Below are positions 49,825-57,537 of a stretch of DNA of 64,000 bases, in pieces. A model generated the notes under the pieces. That model searched no databases, was not told the origin of the DNA, and worked only from the letters and a program-made list of their open reading frames with translations. The position numbers and the translations under genes were made by a program. The DNA lies in IMG/VR virus record IMGVR_UViG_3300027733_000028, positions 62,001 to 126,000 of that record. One strand, 5' to 3'. Source of the DNA: a virus. The first letter of the stretch is position 1; each line of letters opens with the position of its first letter.

Positions 49825-50154
49825 ATGTCAGAAGAAACACAAGATCAAAATGACGGAACTTGGTCAGGTCTAAAGAAAACTTTAATAGGAACTCTAACCA
49901 CAGTTATTGCTGGCGGAGGAATCTGGTTATCTACTACTCTATTTGGTGGTGGACACGAAGATAAAGAAGAAACTAAAACCGAGCAAGCTGCACCAGCACC
50001 AGTTGTAATTAATGTACAACAAAATCAAGAGAATACTCAAAAACAACAAAACAATGGTGGTACCACTACTATCATCAAAGAAAGAGTTATAGAGAAAGCT
50101 CCTGCTGAAAAGAAAGAAGAAAAGAAAAAAGAATCTGAGGATGCTCCTTGGTAA
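49825..50154 (+). CDS. Single-pass membrane protein with charged, low-complexity tail
   Basis: A 109-residue protein: a short N-terminus, one Gly-rich membrane segment (about 19-41, TLIGTLTTVIAGGGIWLSTT), then a Gln/Asn-rich linker and an acidic/basic tail (EKKEEKKKESEDAPW). The layout fits a spanin-like or holin-related protein, or a membrane partner of the exported cluster. It follows the T9SS protein by 5 nt. Confidence 0.6.
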   Translation: MSEETQDQNDGTWSGLKKTLIGTLTTVIAGGGIWLSTTLFGGGHEDKEETKTEQAAPAPVVINVQQNQENTQKQQNNGGTTTIIKERVIEKAPAEKKEEKKKESEDAPW

Positions 50155-50173
50155 TTAAAAAAATTAAAACAAA

Positions 50174-50470
50174 ATGGCTAAATTACAAAACACCAAACCT
50201 GGATTCTTTAAGAGAATGTTTATGGATGATAACGATATTAATGAAAAATCTATCGTTGGATTTTGTGCTTTCATTGTGATGGTTATTGCATTTGGAGTTG
50301 ATATTTATACCGGTTTCAAAGGTATGCCTTTCGAGATTAATGAATTCATTTTTGATGGATTTATGGTTATTACTTTAGGTGCATTTGGTATCGCTTCAGT
50401 TGATAAGTACTTAACCGGAAAGAATAAAAATGAGAGTTCATCATCTAATGAAGAACCGCCTATTGAATAA
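50174..50470 (+). CDS. Two-pass membrane protein, holin-like
   Basis: A 98-residue protein with two membrane segments (about 27-47 and 58-80), a basic N-terminus and an Asn/Ser/Glu tail. The size and topology match class II holins, and the small membrane gene before it could be an accessory. The 3' end overlaps the in-frame upstream extension of the next gene. Whether it acts in lysis or supports the exported cluster cannot be decided. Confidence 0.6.
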   Translation: MAKLQNTKPGFFKRMFMDDNDINEKSIVGFCAFIVMVIAFGVDIYTGFKGMPFEINEFIFDGFMVITLGAFGIASVDKYLTGKNKNESSSSNEEPPIE

Positions 50471-50480
50471 ACCAAAATTT

Positions 50481-51200
50481 ATGAAAGCGATTATAATTTC
50501 TATATTGCTATTATTTTTTGCTCAAGCAAGTATTGCTCAGATTGGTACTATAAAATCTGAGCAATATCAAGCTGAGTTTGAAAAGAAGCAATCTCTTGAT
50601 GCATTACCAGAATATACTGATACAGTTAAAGTTCCCATTCAAATTCTTAAAATTGGAATCAATTCAGAATTGTATGAGATGTACCCTGAATTGAAAGATA
50701 AAAGAGTTGGTTTAGGTGTAACTAATATTGTTCTAGAATATCTTGAATATACTAATCGTTTTGTATTCACTGAAGATAAACTTGAAATTAAAGAACGTAT
50801 GGTTCAGCAATTTAAAGCATCTGATAAAGGATTTACTGAAAATAAAATAGACGGTAGAGGAAAGATCAAACTCGCTAAATATTTTGTTTATATTGAGGTC
50901 TATGATTTTTCTGTATCTGATGATGAAGTTGTAAAAATTAATGGCGAATCAAAAACCACTCAAATAACTCGTTTAGGTTTACAAATTAAATTTGTGGATG
51001 CTGAGACTGGTGAAATTATTATGGGATCCGGTCTTGGTGAAGCATCAACTATTAAGACGGTTTCTATTTTAGATGGAGTTGATGATAGTGAAATTAAGTT
51101 CAATCAATCACACATTGGTATAACTACCAAGAAATCTCTTGAAACGGCATCTTCTAGAATTGTTTCGAGAATGATTAAAAAAGGCATATTCAAATCGTAA
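50481..51200 (+). CDS. CsgG-like outer-membrane secretion protein
   Basis: The ATG at 50481 is chosen because it starts a signal peptide (MKAIIISILLLFFAQASIAQ); an upstream in-frame ATG at 50430 lies in the preceding gene. 239 residues: the pattern VGLGVTNIVLEYLEYTNRFVF, IKLAKYFVYIEVYDFSV, ITRLGLQIKFVDAETGEI and SLETASSRIVSRMIKKGIF is that of CsgG, the curli secretion channel of Gram-negative bacteria. No lipobox Cys is evident after the signal, unlike E. coli CsgG. It may form an outer-membrane pore for neighbouring exported proteins. Confidence 0.75.
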   Translation: MKAIIISILLLFFAQASIAQIGTIKSEQYQAEFEKKQSLDALPEYTDTVKVPIQILKIGINSELYEMYPELKDKRVGLGVTNIVLEYLEYTNRFVFTEDKLEIKERMVQQFKASDKGFTENKIDGRGKIKLAKYFVYIEVYDFSVSDDEVVKINGESKTTQITRLGLQIKFVDAETGEIIMGSGLGEASTIKTVSILDGVDDSEIKFNQSHIGITTKKSLETASSRIVSRMIKKGIFKS

Positions 51201-52964
51201 ATGTACATTAGATCAATTATATTCTTTATTGCCTTTTGGTTCACGTCAATAGCAAGTTATGGTCAGTCTTTTAATTATTCATATACTGATCCTTGTACAG
51301 GTGTAGTCAAGACAATACCGGTTTCTACTAATGGAATAACGGTAACCTATTACGGCCAAATCCATACATTTCAACCTACTGATTTTTACAATGGAGGTTT
51401 TGAAAGTTGGGCTCAAACGGTATACTCATCCTTTGGAAATAATAATCCATGTGCTTCTATTGTAGGTCTTCCTACTGGAATTAATATAGCACAAAACACA
51501 GCAATCAATTTCTTAAGTATTATAAATTCTCTATCTGCTATTAGTGATTTATCTTCTTTAGGTGGAGCTACTAATTTATTATCAGGAATTGGAAGTGTTT
51601 CCGGTTCTACTAGTAATAAAAAGAAAGATGATAAAAAGAGTGGATCCGCTCAAACAGACGGAACAACCACAACTACTGAAGGTAGCGTATCAACTCCTAA
51701 TGGAGGATCAACAACATCAGGTTCATCAGGAAATTCCGGATCCACTCAAACGAATGGAACTGCTACAAATACGGAAGGAAGCGTATCAACTCCAAGTGGA
51801 GGTTCAACAACTTCAGGATCTTCTACTAATCAAGGAACTGGAAATACAAATCCAACTCAACCTACTCAAACAGGAGGTCAAACAACTCAACCACCGGTAG
51901 GTTCTACTCAAAATCAAACTGGCACAAATGGAAATAATAACACGAGTAATACCAATAGTAATTCTAGTGGGTCTAGTAATACTAGCAATAATACAAACAA
52001 TACTCAACCTACGACTGGTACAAATCAAACACAAAACCCTACCACAACCCAAAATGGAAATTCACAGAGTGGAAGCACAAATTCAAATAGCGGCAATGCT
52101 AACCAAAATGGGAGTGGATCCTCTAATAGCAATGGATCGAGCAACCAAAATGGTAGCGGATCAAACTCAAACGATGGATCTTCTCAAGAAGGTAAAAGTG
52201 GAAGCGGAAATACTCAAGGAAGCGAAACGCCTAAAGAAGAAGGTGGAAAAACCAACCTAGTAGGTGGAGCCGTTTCGACTTTAGCAAATTCAACTAGTTC
52301 TGGTAAAGCCGCTTCAACTGAAAGTAGAAAACCCACAATTCTAGGAAGTAGTGATTTTGTTGGATTTAATTTTAAAGATTCCGATATTGATCGAGGAGCT
52401 AAATTTACAGGAGGTTATACTTCATTAAGATGGGATGGACAAAGATCCCATGGAATTTTAGTTGATTATACAACTGCTCTTAAAGGACCAAATATTACTG
52501 GATTTTATGCAATCATAAAGAAGAAGAGAATTGATTTAATATCAACTACGCTTACATTAGGATTTGATCGAAAGACTTCGGTTTATGGAACTTTGGCTCT
52601 TGGTCAAATGTGGAATATTGATAAAAAGAAAAAACTTAAAGCAGTATACATGTTAACCGGATCATTTGGTTCTGTATATGGCGAAGAATTTGTTGGTACT
52701 GCTGCAATTGCCGGTGTAATGTACGATTGGAAAATTTCTAAACGAATAGATATTAAATTAATGGGGCTATATGTCTATGCTCCATATGTTAGTTATTATA
52801 ATGACATACTACTAAAATCTCCTCATGTAGTTCTTCCTATCATTGGAACTAACATTGGACTTACGAAGAGATTTAAGTTAAACATAAATGGTGGTGGAGC
52901 TTGGGCATTACAAGAAAATGCATTAAACTACACCATAATGATGGGTACTAGATTTTTATTATGA
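51201..52964 (+). CDS. Exported protein: long Ser/Asn/Gly/Thr/Gln-rich region and C-terminal beta-barrel candidate
   Basis: A 587-residue protein starting at the stop codon of the CsgG-like gene. Signal peptide (1-21, SIASYGQ). An N-terminal domain (22-140), then about 220 residues of low-complexity S/N/G/T/Q sequence with repeating blocks (GSVSTPNGGSTTSGSS), then about 200 residues with amphipathic strands (GFNFKDSDIDRGAKF, then YTSLRWDGQRSHGILVDYTT) ending GTRFLL, as in small outer-membrane barrels. It resembles a displayed surface anchor or adhesin stalk. A +2-frame open frame within the low-complexity region is judged a compositional shadow. Confidence 0.7.
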   Translation: MYIRSIIFFIAFWFTSIASYGQSFNYSYTDPCTGVVKTIPVSTNGITVTYYGQIHTFQPTDFYNGGFESWAQTVYSSFGNNNPCASIVGLPTGINIAQNTAINFLSIINSLSAISDLSSLGGATNLLSGIGSVSGSTSNKKKDDKKSGSAQTDGTTTTTEGSVSTPNGGSTTSGSSGNSGSTQTNGTATNTEGSVSTPSGGSTTSGSSTNQGTGNTNPTQPTQTGGQTTQPPVGSTQNQTGTNGNNNTSNTNSNSSGSSNTSNNTNNTQPTTGTNQTQNPTTTQNGNSQSGSTNSNSGNANQNGSGSSNSNGSSNQNGSGSNSNDGSSQEGKSGSGNTQGSETPKEEGGKTNLVGGAVSTLANSTSSGKAASTESRKPTILGSSDFVGFNFKDSDIDRGAKFTGGYTSLRWDGQRSHGILVDYTTALKGPNITGFYAIIKKKRIDLISTTLTLGFDRKTSVYGTLALGQMWNIDKKKKLKAVYMLTGSFGSVYGEEFVGTAAIAGVMYDWKISKRIDIKLMGLYVYAPYVSYYNDILLKSPHVVLPIIGTNIGLTKRFKLNINGGGAWALQENALNYTIMMGTRFLL

Positions 52965-53953
52965 GAAAGTTTATCACCACAATAATTGCCATCTTGTTAA
53001 CCGGTGCTACATATGCACAAGCGTTTACATATTCAGGCTACATATATAACGCAAATGGTACAGGAGCAGTAAATGTTCCAGTAAAGTTATATAAGAGAAC
53101 AACTCCAAATATAACTGGTTTTACGTCTCAAACAAACTATAATGGTCACTCATATTATAGATCAACCGGTTCTATGACGTGGACTGATGCAAAACAAGCT
53201 TGCATAAATATGAATGGGCACTTGGTTACAATTGCTAACGCCTCTGAACAATCATTCGTATTTAATACATGGCCATCAGGATGGATTGGATTTACTGATG
53301 AATCGGTTGAAGGTACATTTGTATGGGTAACTGGAGAACCTGTAAATTATACCAATTGGAATCCTGGTGAACCAAATAATGCAGGCAATGAAGATTATGC
53401 TCAATTTGTTAGTGGCGGTAAATGGAATGATCTACCTAACACATCTTTACCTTATGTAATTGAATTTGATTATATTGTAACCACTACTCCATGGGTTTTG
53501 CATCAAACCGTATACACAAACGCTAGTGGATATTATTCATTCAATCAATTGACAAATCCATCAGTTGAATGGTATATTCGATATGATGCACCAACACCAA
53601 TCACAATACATCAAACATCTGATTTAAGTACAATTGGAAATATCGTATTAGGAGTTACCACCAAGAAATCTTTACATTGGAATATGTTCGATGTGAATAA
53701 TGATGGAAATATAACGATATCTGATGCATACTATGTGAGTGGAAAGAAAAACGGAATATTTGCAAGTTGGATTGGATCTCAATCATCAGCCTTATATACG
53801 CCAGCCCAATTTAATATTCTAAATACCGGAACTACTAATTTAAAGGCAACATACCCTGGAGTAAGCTCATTTACAATATCAACTCCAGTGAATGGTGGAT
53901 CTGCAAATTATTACCTAATTGCTCCAGGTTATGCTGGACAAGTAACATACTAA
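52961..53953 (+). CDS. Exported C-type lectin-domain protein with dockerin-like module
   Basis: A 330-residue protein with signal peptide (1-19, TGATYAQA). A short carboxypeptidase-like start, then a C-type lectin domain (about 43-160): WTDAKQACINMNGHLVTI, the GEPNN (EPN-type) loop and KWNDLP (WND). EPN predicts mannose- or glucose-type ligand binding with Ca2+. Then a dockerin-like stretch FDVNNDGNITISDAYYVSGK (about 241-260), matching the one at 47897. The start overlaps the upstream stop codon (ATGA). There is no T9SS signal. Confidence 0.82.
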   Translation: MRKFITTIIAILLTGATYAQAFTYSGYIYNANGTGAVNVPVKLYKRTTPNITGFTSQTNYNGHSYYRSTGSMTWTDAKQACINMNGHLVTIANASEQSFVFNTWPSGWIGFTDESVEGTFVWVTGEPVNYTNWNPGEPNNAGNEDYAQFVSGGKWNDLPNTSLPYVIEFDYIVTTTPWVLHQTVYTNASGYYSFNQLTNPSVEWYIRYDAPTPITIHQTSDLSTIGNIVLGVTTKKSLHWNMFDVNNDGNITISDAYYVSGKKNGIFASWIGSQSSALYTPAQFNILNTGTTNLKATYPGVSSFTISTPVNGGSANYYLIAPGYAGQVTY

Positions 53954-53959
53954 ATATTT

Positions 53960-54415
53960 ATGAAAAATCTACTTCTTATATTACTTCTGCTTCCAATGTT
54001 ATCATTCGGACAAATCAATTCATGTGTTCATGTTGATTCGGTTTATTCAACCGCTAAATATAAGGATATGGGTAATCGTGATATTCGCTTTGGTATTAGA
54101 CAAATGACCGAGGATATTCTTTCTGAAAAATATTGTATCAATTCATCATCTCCGGATGTAGATGTAGAGGTATTTTTCTTTGGTTTACCTAGAAGTACTT
54201 ATAGAATAATTGGAGTAGAGAAAACTAATCAAATAACTCAAGTTGGCATTCGTATTTATTATAATGGTGTTAAATACGAAGCTTATGGAGAATCTGATAC
54301 TGAAATACGAACTGTGATGTTAGAGATTGTTGAAGGACAGACTCCATTTTCAAAGATGACGGTTTCTAATGCGATAAAAAAAGCAATAGAATCATGCGTA
54401 TCTCAAATGCCTTAA
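53960..54415 (+). CDS. Small exported protein with CsgG-like strand pattern
   Basis: A 151-residue protein with a signal peptide (1-18, LPMLSFGQ). The mature part has DIRFGIRQMTEDILSEKY, IGVEKTNQITQVGIRIYYNG and a C-terminal helix NAIKKAIESC, which recalls the CsgG-like protein at 50481 (IT.LGLQI and the C-terminal helix) at smaller size. It may be a partner or decayed relative of that channel. It lies 6 nt after the lectin gene and overlaps the next gene by 22 nt. Confidence 0.6.
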   Translation: MKNLLLILLLLPMLSFGQINSCVHVDSVYSTAKYKDMGNRDIRFGIRQMTEDILSEKYCINSSSPDVDVEVFFFGLPRSTYRIIGVEKTNQITQVGIRIYYNGVKYEAYGESDTEIRTVMLEIVEGQTPFSKMTVSNAIKKAIESCVSQMP

Positions 54416-54855
54416 TTATATTCTTACTCTTTATACCATCATTCATATTTGGACAAATTAAAGTTCAAGATGTTGGTGACGGATGGCAAAGCAAAGTAGA
54501 TTCTGCTATTACTCTTATACAGAAAACTGATACCATCGCCTATCAAATCTTAATAGAAAATTGTAAGGATGTGGAATTTATTATTGGTAAGTACTCTACT
54601 ACTAAACCTCCTTATACGATTGCTATAACCACTAAAGATATGAATCTAAATTCCATCAATAATATAGCAGCCGTGTTAATACATGAATCATATCATCTTT
54701 TTATATACAATAACAAAATAGTATATTCACCAACCGATGAAGAAGCCACTTGCTATGAAAGAGAATATGAATTTCTTTGTAAACTCCCTAATGTTGAAGA
54801 TTGGCTATTTCTTAATGCCATGAACAACATCATCCTTTTCCGAAATCGGAAGTAA
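54394..54855 (+). CDS. Exported HExxH protein, putative zinc peptidase
   Basis: A 153-residue protein with signal peptide (1-20, IPSFIFGQ). HESYH (about 107-111) matches the zincin motif HExxH, followed by DEEATCYEREYEFL with a possible third ligand. Small size and lack of a typical propeptide make peptidase activity uncertain. It ends the run of six exported proteins that began at 47897; the common direction, small gaps and overlaps suggest one operon. Confidence 0.65.
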   Translation: MRISNALIIFLLFIPSFIFGQIKVQDVGDGWQSKVDSAITLIQKTDTIAYQILIENCKDVEFIIGKYSTTKPPYTIAITTKDMNLNSINNIAAVLIHESYHLFIYNNKIVYSPTDEEATCYEREYEFLCKLPNVEDWLFLNAMNNIILFRNRK

Positions 54856-54909
54856 CTTTTTATTACACGGTTCATATAATTAATATATTGATCTCTTAAA
54901 ATTAAGGAA

Positions 54910-55536
54910 ATGAAACCACACAAGCTAAAAGGAGATTTTGATCTAGATGAATCTTCATCTAACAAAATCAAAGAAGTAAAAGATAAAATATCCAATTGGC
55001 TTTGGATGAATATTGGATGGCAATTTAGATACATTTATCGTAAAATTCGTAATCTAATTAGATGGACTCCTATTATTTGGAAAGATCAAGATTGGGATGA
55101 TACTTTCATATTTGAAATTCTAAAATTCAAATTGACCAATCAAGCTAAATATATTGGTGGTCAGGATCGTCATACAACGGCAAAAAGAGATGCCGAGATT
55201 ATGATGACTTGCGTTAGATTAATTGATCGTATACAAGATGATTTCTATGATAGTGAATATACAGATTATCATGAAGCTGATTTTAGATTTGAAGATTGCG
55301 AAGATAAACCCGGATATTCACAATTACACATTGATGAGATTTCTAATAGATTTCCAGAATACTTCTCTAAATATCCAAGACAATATAAACGAGCATTAGA
55401 TCCTAATACTCATTGGTATTATAGCGAGAAATCTGATAAGACAATTGCAATGTGGATTAGTAACGAAAATCAAAAACGAGCACAAACTCTACTCTTCAAA
55501 ATTATAAACGAAAGAATCCAAGGATGGTGGGATTAA
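54910..55536 (+). CDS. Hypothetical conserved-type phage protein
   Basis: A 208-residue protein: Trp-rich basic start (ISNWLWMNIGWQFRYIYRK, about 26-45), then a charged helical body with HTTAKRDAEIMMTCVRLIDR and an end HWYYSEKSDKTIAMWIS. I recognise this layout from many T4-like phages as a hypothetical protein without assigned function. It begins 54 nt after the exported cluster with a TCATATAATTAA element about 38 nt before the ATG. Confidence 0.6.
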   Translation: MKPHKLKGDFDLDESSSNKIKEVKDKISNWLWMNIGWQFRYIYRKIRNLIRWTPIIWKDQDWDDTFIFEILKFKLTNQAKYIGGQDRHTTAKRDAEIMMTCVRLIDRIQDDFYDSEYTDYHEADFRFEDCEDKPGYSQLHIDEISNRFPEYFSKYPRQYKRALDPNTHWYYSEKSDKTIAMWISNENQKRAQTLLFKIINERIQGWWD

Positions 55537-55543
55537 TCAACAG

Positions 55544-55639
55544 ATGTACTTCTTAGTTCATCTATTGACCCTAATAGAATCAATAACTATTATATACATT
55601 ATCTTACAATCAATACCTCTATTGTTAATAATTGGCTAA
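55544..55639 (+). CDS. Possible 31-aa membrane peptide
   Basis: ATG at 55544 encodes 31 residues that are almost entirely hydrophobic (LVHLLTLIESITIIYIILQS), a possible single membrane helix. It lies between the preceding gene and promoter copy K. Such short A/T-rich frames occur by chance, so this is tentative. Confidence 0.25.
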   Translation: MYFLVHLLTLIESITIIYIILQSIPLLLIIG

Positions 55640-55641
55640 AA

Positions 55642-55698
55642 TTGTTAATAACTTTATGACTCGAGATTTTTTAATCTCGGTTTTTTGTATTATATTTA
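55642..55698 (+). promoter_or_regulatory. Composite host-type promoter, copy K, with embedded terminator
   Basis: TTGTTAATAACTTT and TATATTTA ending 55698, 57 bp; an extra partial box (TTGTTAATAATT) lies 20 bp upstream. As in copy E, the middle is a terminator hairpin (55662-55679). Start region TATACTATAATTAATT. Drives the phosphoesterase-kinase unit. Confidence 0.8.
55662..55686 (+). terminator. Terminator hairpin nested in promoter K
   Basis: CGAGATT (55662-55668) pairs with AATCTCG (55673-55679) around TTTT, followed by GGTTTTTT. Confidence 0.8.
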
Positions 55699-55719
55699 TA
55701 CTATAATTAATTAAACAAT

Positions 55720-56364
55720 ATGAAGATAGAAATTCCAAAAGGCGTAAACGTTTGGTTTACTTCGGATACCCATTACAATCACAAAAACATTTGTCGAGGC
55801 GTAAGTACATGGGAAGCTGGAAGAGGAACTCGAGATTTTACAAATCTACAAAAGATGAACGATGCGATCGTTAATCAAATCAATTCAAAGGTAATGGAAG
55901 ATGATATTCTTTTCCATCTTGGTGATTGGTCATTTGGTGGATTTGAATCTATTATGGAATTTCGTAATCGTATCGTTTGTAAAAACATTCACTTAATCTT
56001 AGGTAATCATGACCATCATATCGAAAATAATGCAGATGATGTTCAAGATTTATTTTCTTCTGTTAATCAGTACTTGAAAATGCAAATCAACATTAACCGA
56101 ACAGCAAATGGCGTAGATAAACATAACTTCGTTTTATGTCATTATCCTCTTGGATCTTGGCACGATATGGCAATGGGTGTAATACATTTACATGGTCACG
56201 TTCACCTTCCACCAAATTTAAAACTTGGTGAAGGAAAGGCAATGGATGTAGGTGTTGATGGAAATAATATGGCAGTATACTCATTACAAGAAATTGTGAA
56301 CATCATGAAGAAACAACCAATTGCCTCTTTACGTTTACCAAAAGATCATCATGAACAAGTCTAA
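55720..56364 (+). CDS. Metallophosphoesterase (calcineurin-like), intact motifs
   Basis: A 214-residue enzyme with all motifs: TSDTHYNHKN (about 14-23), FHLGDWSFGG, LGNHDHH, CHYPLGSW and HLHGHVH. These bind two metal ions and hydrolyse phosphoesters such as cyclic phosphates, nucleotides or RNA ends. It contrasts with the decayed paralogue at 44016. It is first behind promoter K and precedes a kinase-like gene by 12 nt, suggesting joint action on nucleic-acid ends. Confidence 0.9.
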   Translation: MKIEIPKGVNVWFTSDTHYNHKNICRGVSTWEAGRGTRDFTNLQKMNDAIVNQINSKVMEDDILFHLGDWSFGGFESIMEFRNRIVCKNIHLILGNHDHHIENNADDVQDLFSSVNQYLKMQININRTANGVDKHNFVLCHYPLGSWHDMAMGVIHLHGHVHLPPNLKLGEGKAMDVGVDGNNMAVYSLQEIVNIMKKQPIASLRLPKDHHEQV

Positions 56365-56376
56365 CATAAAATAAAT

Positions 56377-56781
56377 ATGAAAAATCTAATTCTACTTCGA
56401 GGATTACCAGGTTCTGGAAAATCCACAGCTGCAAAACTATTTCAAGGATCAGGATATTCTTCACATTATGAAGCCGATATGTATTTCCTTAATAAAGAAA
56501 CTGGTGAATATCAATTTGATCCGAGTAAATTAAAATTGGCTCATAATTGGTGTGCTATACAAACTCAAAAAGCAATGGTTGATGAGATACCTACTATTAT
56601 AATCTCGAATACATTTACTCAAGAATGGGAAATGGACAATTATCGTGAATTAGCAAAAATGCACGATTATCAAGTATTTACTCTAATTGTAGAAAATCGT
56701 CATGGTGGAGTTAATGTACATGGAGTACCTGATGATAAATTAAAAGCAATGGAAGACCGTTTTGAACTTAAATTAATATAA
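56377..56781 (+). CDS. P-loop kinase (polynucleotide-kinase-like)
   Basis: A 134-residue P-loop protein: LILLRGLPGSGKSTAAK (3-19) with Walker A, YEADMYFL with a substrate-site Asp (about 31-38), and ISNTFTQEWEMDNYRELA. This is the pattern of small polynucleotide/zeta-type kinases such as the kinase domain of T4 Pnkp. It lacks the phosphatase domain, but a HAD phosphatase is encoded at 58165 in the same unit, which together would recreate an end-healing pair. Confidence 0.82.
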   Translation: MKNLILLRGLPGSGKSTAAKLFQGSGYSSHYEADMYFLNKETGEYQFDPSKLKLAHNWCAIQTQKAMVDEIPTIIISNTFTQEWEMDNYRELAKMHDYQVFTLIVENRHGGVNVHGVPDDKLKAMEDRFELKLI

Positions 56782-56782
56782 C

Positions 56783-57001
56783 ATGAAAAATGACAGACAC
56801 ATTTGGGAAGGTTGGACAGCTCAATCTTTTATCGATGAATTACAACCAATCTTTAATATGATAATCCAAAATCAATCTCATATTAAACCTTTTAAAACAA
56901 AAGAAGAACTTAAAACCTGGTGTAAGGATCATCAACCTTACTATAAGAAACATATACCAGAAGTATACAATCATTTCTTAGAACTTACTGAATTAAAATA
57001 A
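56783..57001 (+). CDS. Hypothetical small protein
   Basis: A 72-residue protein starting 1 nt after the kinase: MKNDRHIWEGWTAQSFIDEL, then basic and aromatic sequence ending LELTELK. Its helical pattern suggests a small accessory. No family recognised. Confidence 0.55.
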   Translation: MKNDRHIWEGWTAQSFIDELQPIFNMIIQNQSHIKPFKTKEELKTWCKDHQPYYKKHIPEVYNHFLELTELK

Positions 57002-57250
57002 ATGGGAAAAATAATATTAGAATTCGATTCAATCGAAGAATCGCAAGATGCAAGAGTAGCATTGGATGCGATGAAATGGAAAATGGCAATGTGGGACTTA
57101 GATCAAAAGTTAAGAGGAACTACTAAATATGGAGCAAGTCAACTTGATACAGCAAAAGAAGCAACAGATGAAGAGATGAATATTGCAGAAAAATACAGAA
57201 ATACGATTAGGGAAATACTTAATGAATATAATCTAAACATAGAAGATTAA
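57002..57250 (+). CDS. Hypothetical small protein
   Basis: An 82-residue protein: ILEFDSIEESQDARVALDAM and WKMAMWDLDQKLRGTTKYG, then a helical acidic end. I recall this pattern (EFxxxEExxxAxxALxAxxW) from phage hypothetical proteins of unknown function. It starts directly after the previous stop codon. Confidence 0.6.
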   Translation: MGKIILEFDSIEESQDARVALDAMKWKMAMWDLDQKLRGTTKYGASQLDTAKEATDEEMNIAEKYRNTIREILNEYNLNIED

Positions 57251-57270
57251 ACGATTACAAAATATAATAG

Positions 57271-57531
57271 ATGAAAAATATTGATATTGAATTAGACCGA
57301 ATAAATGTTCGTTCAGAACAAATACTTGATAGATTAAAAGAAATTCAAGGAGAAAGAACAACTATTAAATTCAAGATAAAAAATAATCTAATAGATTTTG
57401 TTTTAGGAGAGCTACAAATGCAAACACTCGATTATGAAGCACTTCTTCTAGTCGAAGAAACGGTAGAATTAGAAGTAGATATTTCGTTCGTGGAGTTAAT
57501 CGATGAATTGGATATTGATATACAAAGATAA
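57271..57531 (+). CDS. Hypothetical small acidic coiled-coil protein
   Basis: An 86-residue acidic protein: a coiled-coil start (IDIELDRINVRSEQILDRLK) followed by alternating helix and strand, ending DELDIDIQR. Co-directional in the unit behind promoter K. No function suggested. Confidence 0.5.
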   Translation: MKNIDIELDRINVRSEQILDRLKEIQGERTTIKFKIKNNLIDFVLGELQMQTLDYEALLLVEETVELEVDISFVELIDELDIDIQR

Positions 57532-57537
57532 AAAATT

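Noticed and set aside
51562-52260. Overlapping frames in the low-complexity region of the gene at 51201
   Set aside because: Repeated ACA/TCA/GGA codons keep all frames open; only the signal-peptide-bearing frame gives a sensible protein.
52961-53953. Diversity-generating retroelement acting on the C-type lectin protein
   Set aside because: No reverse transcriptase gene and no template/variable repeat pair were seen in the window.
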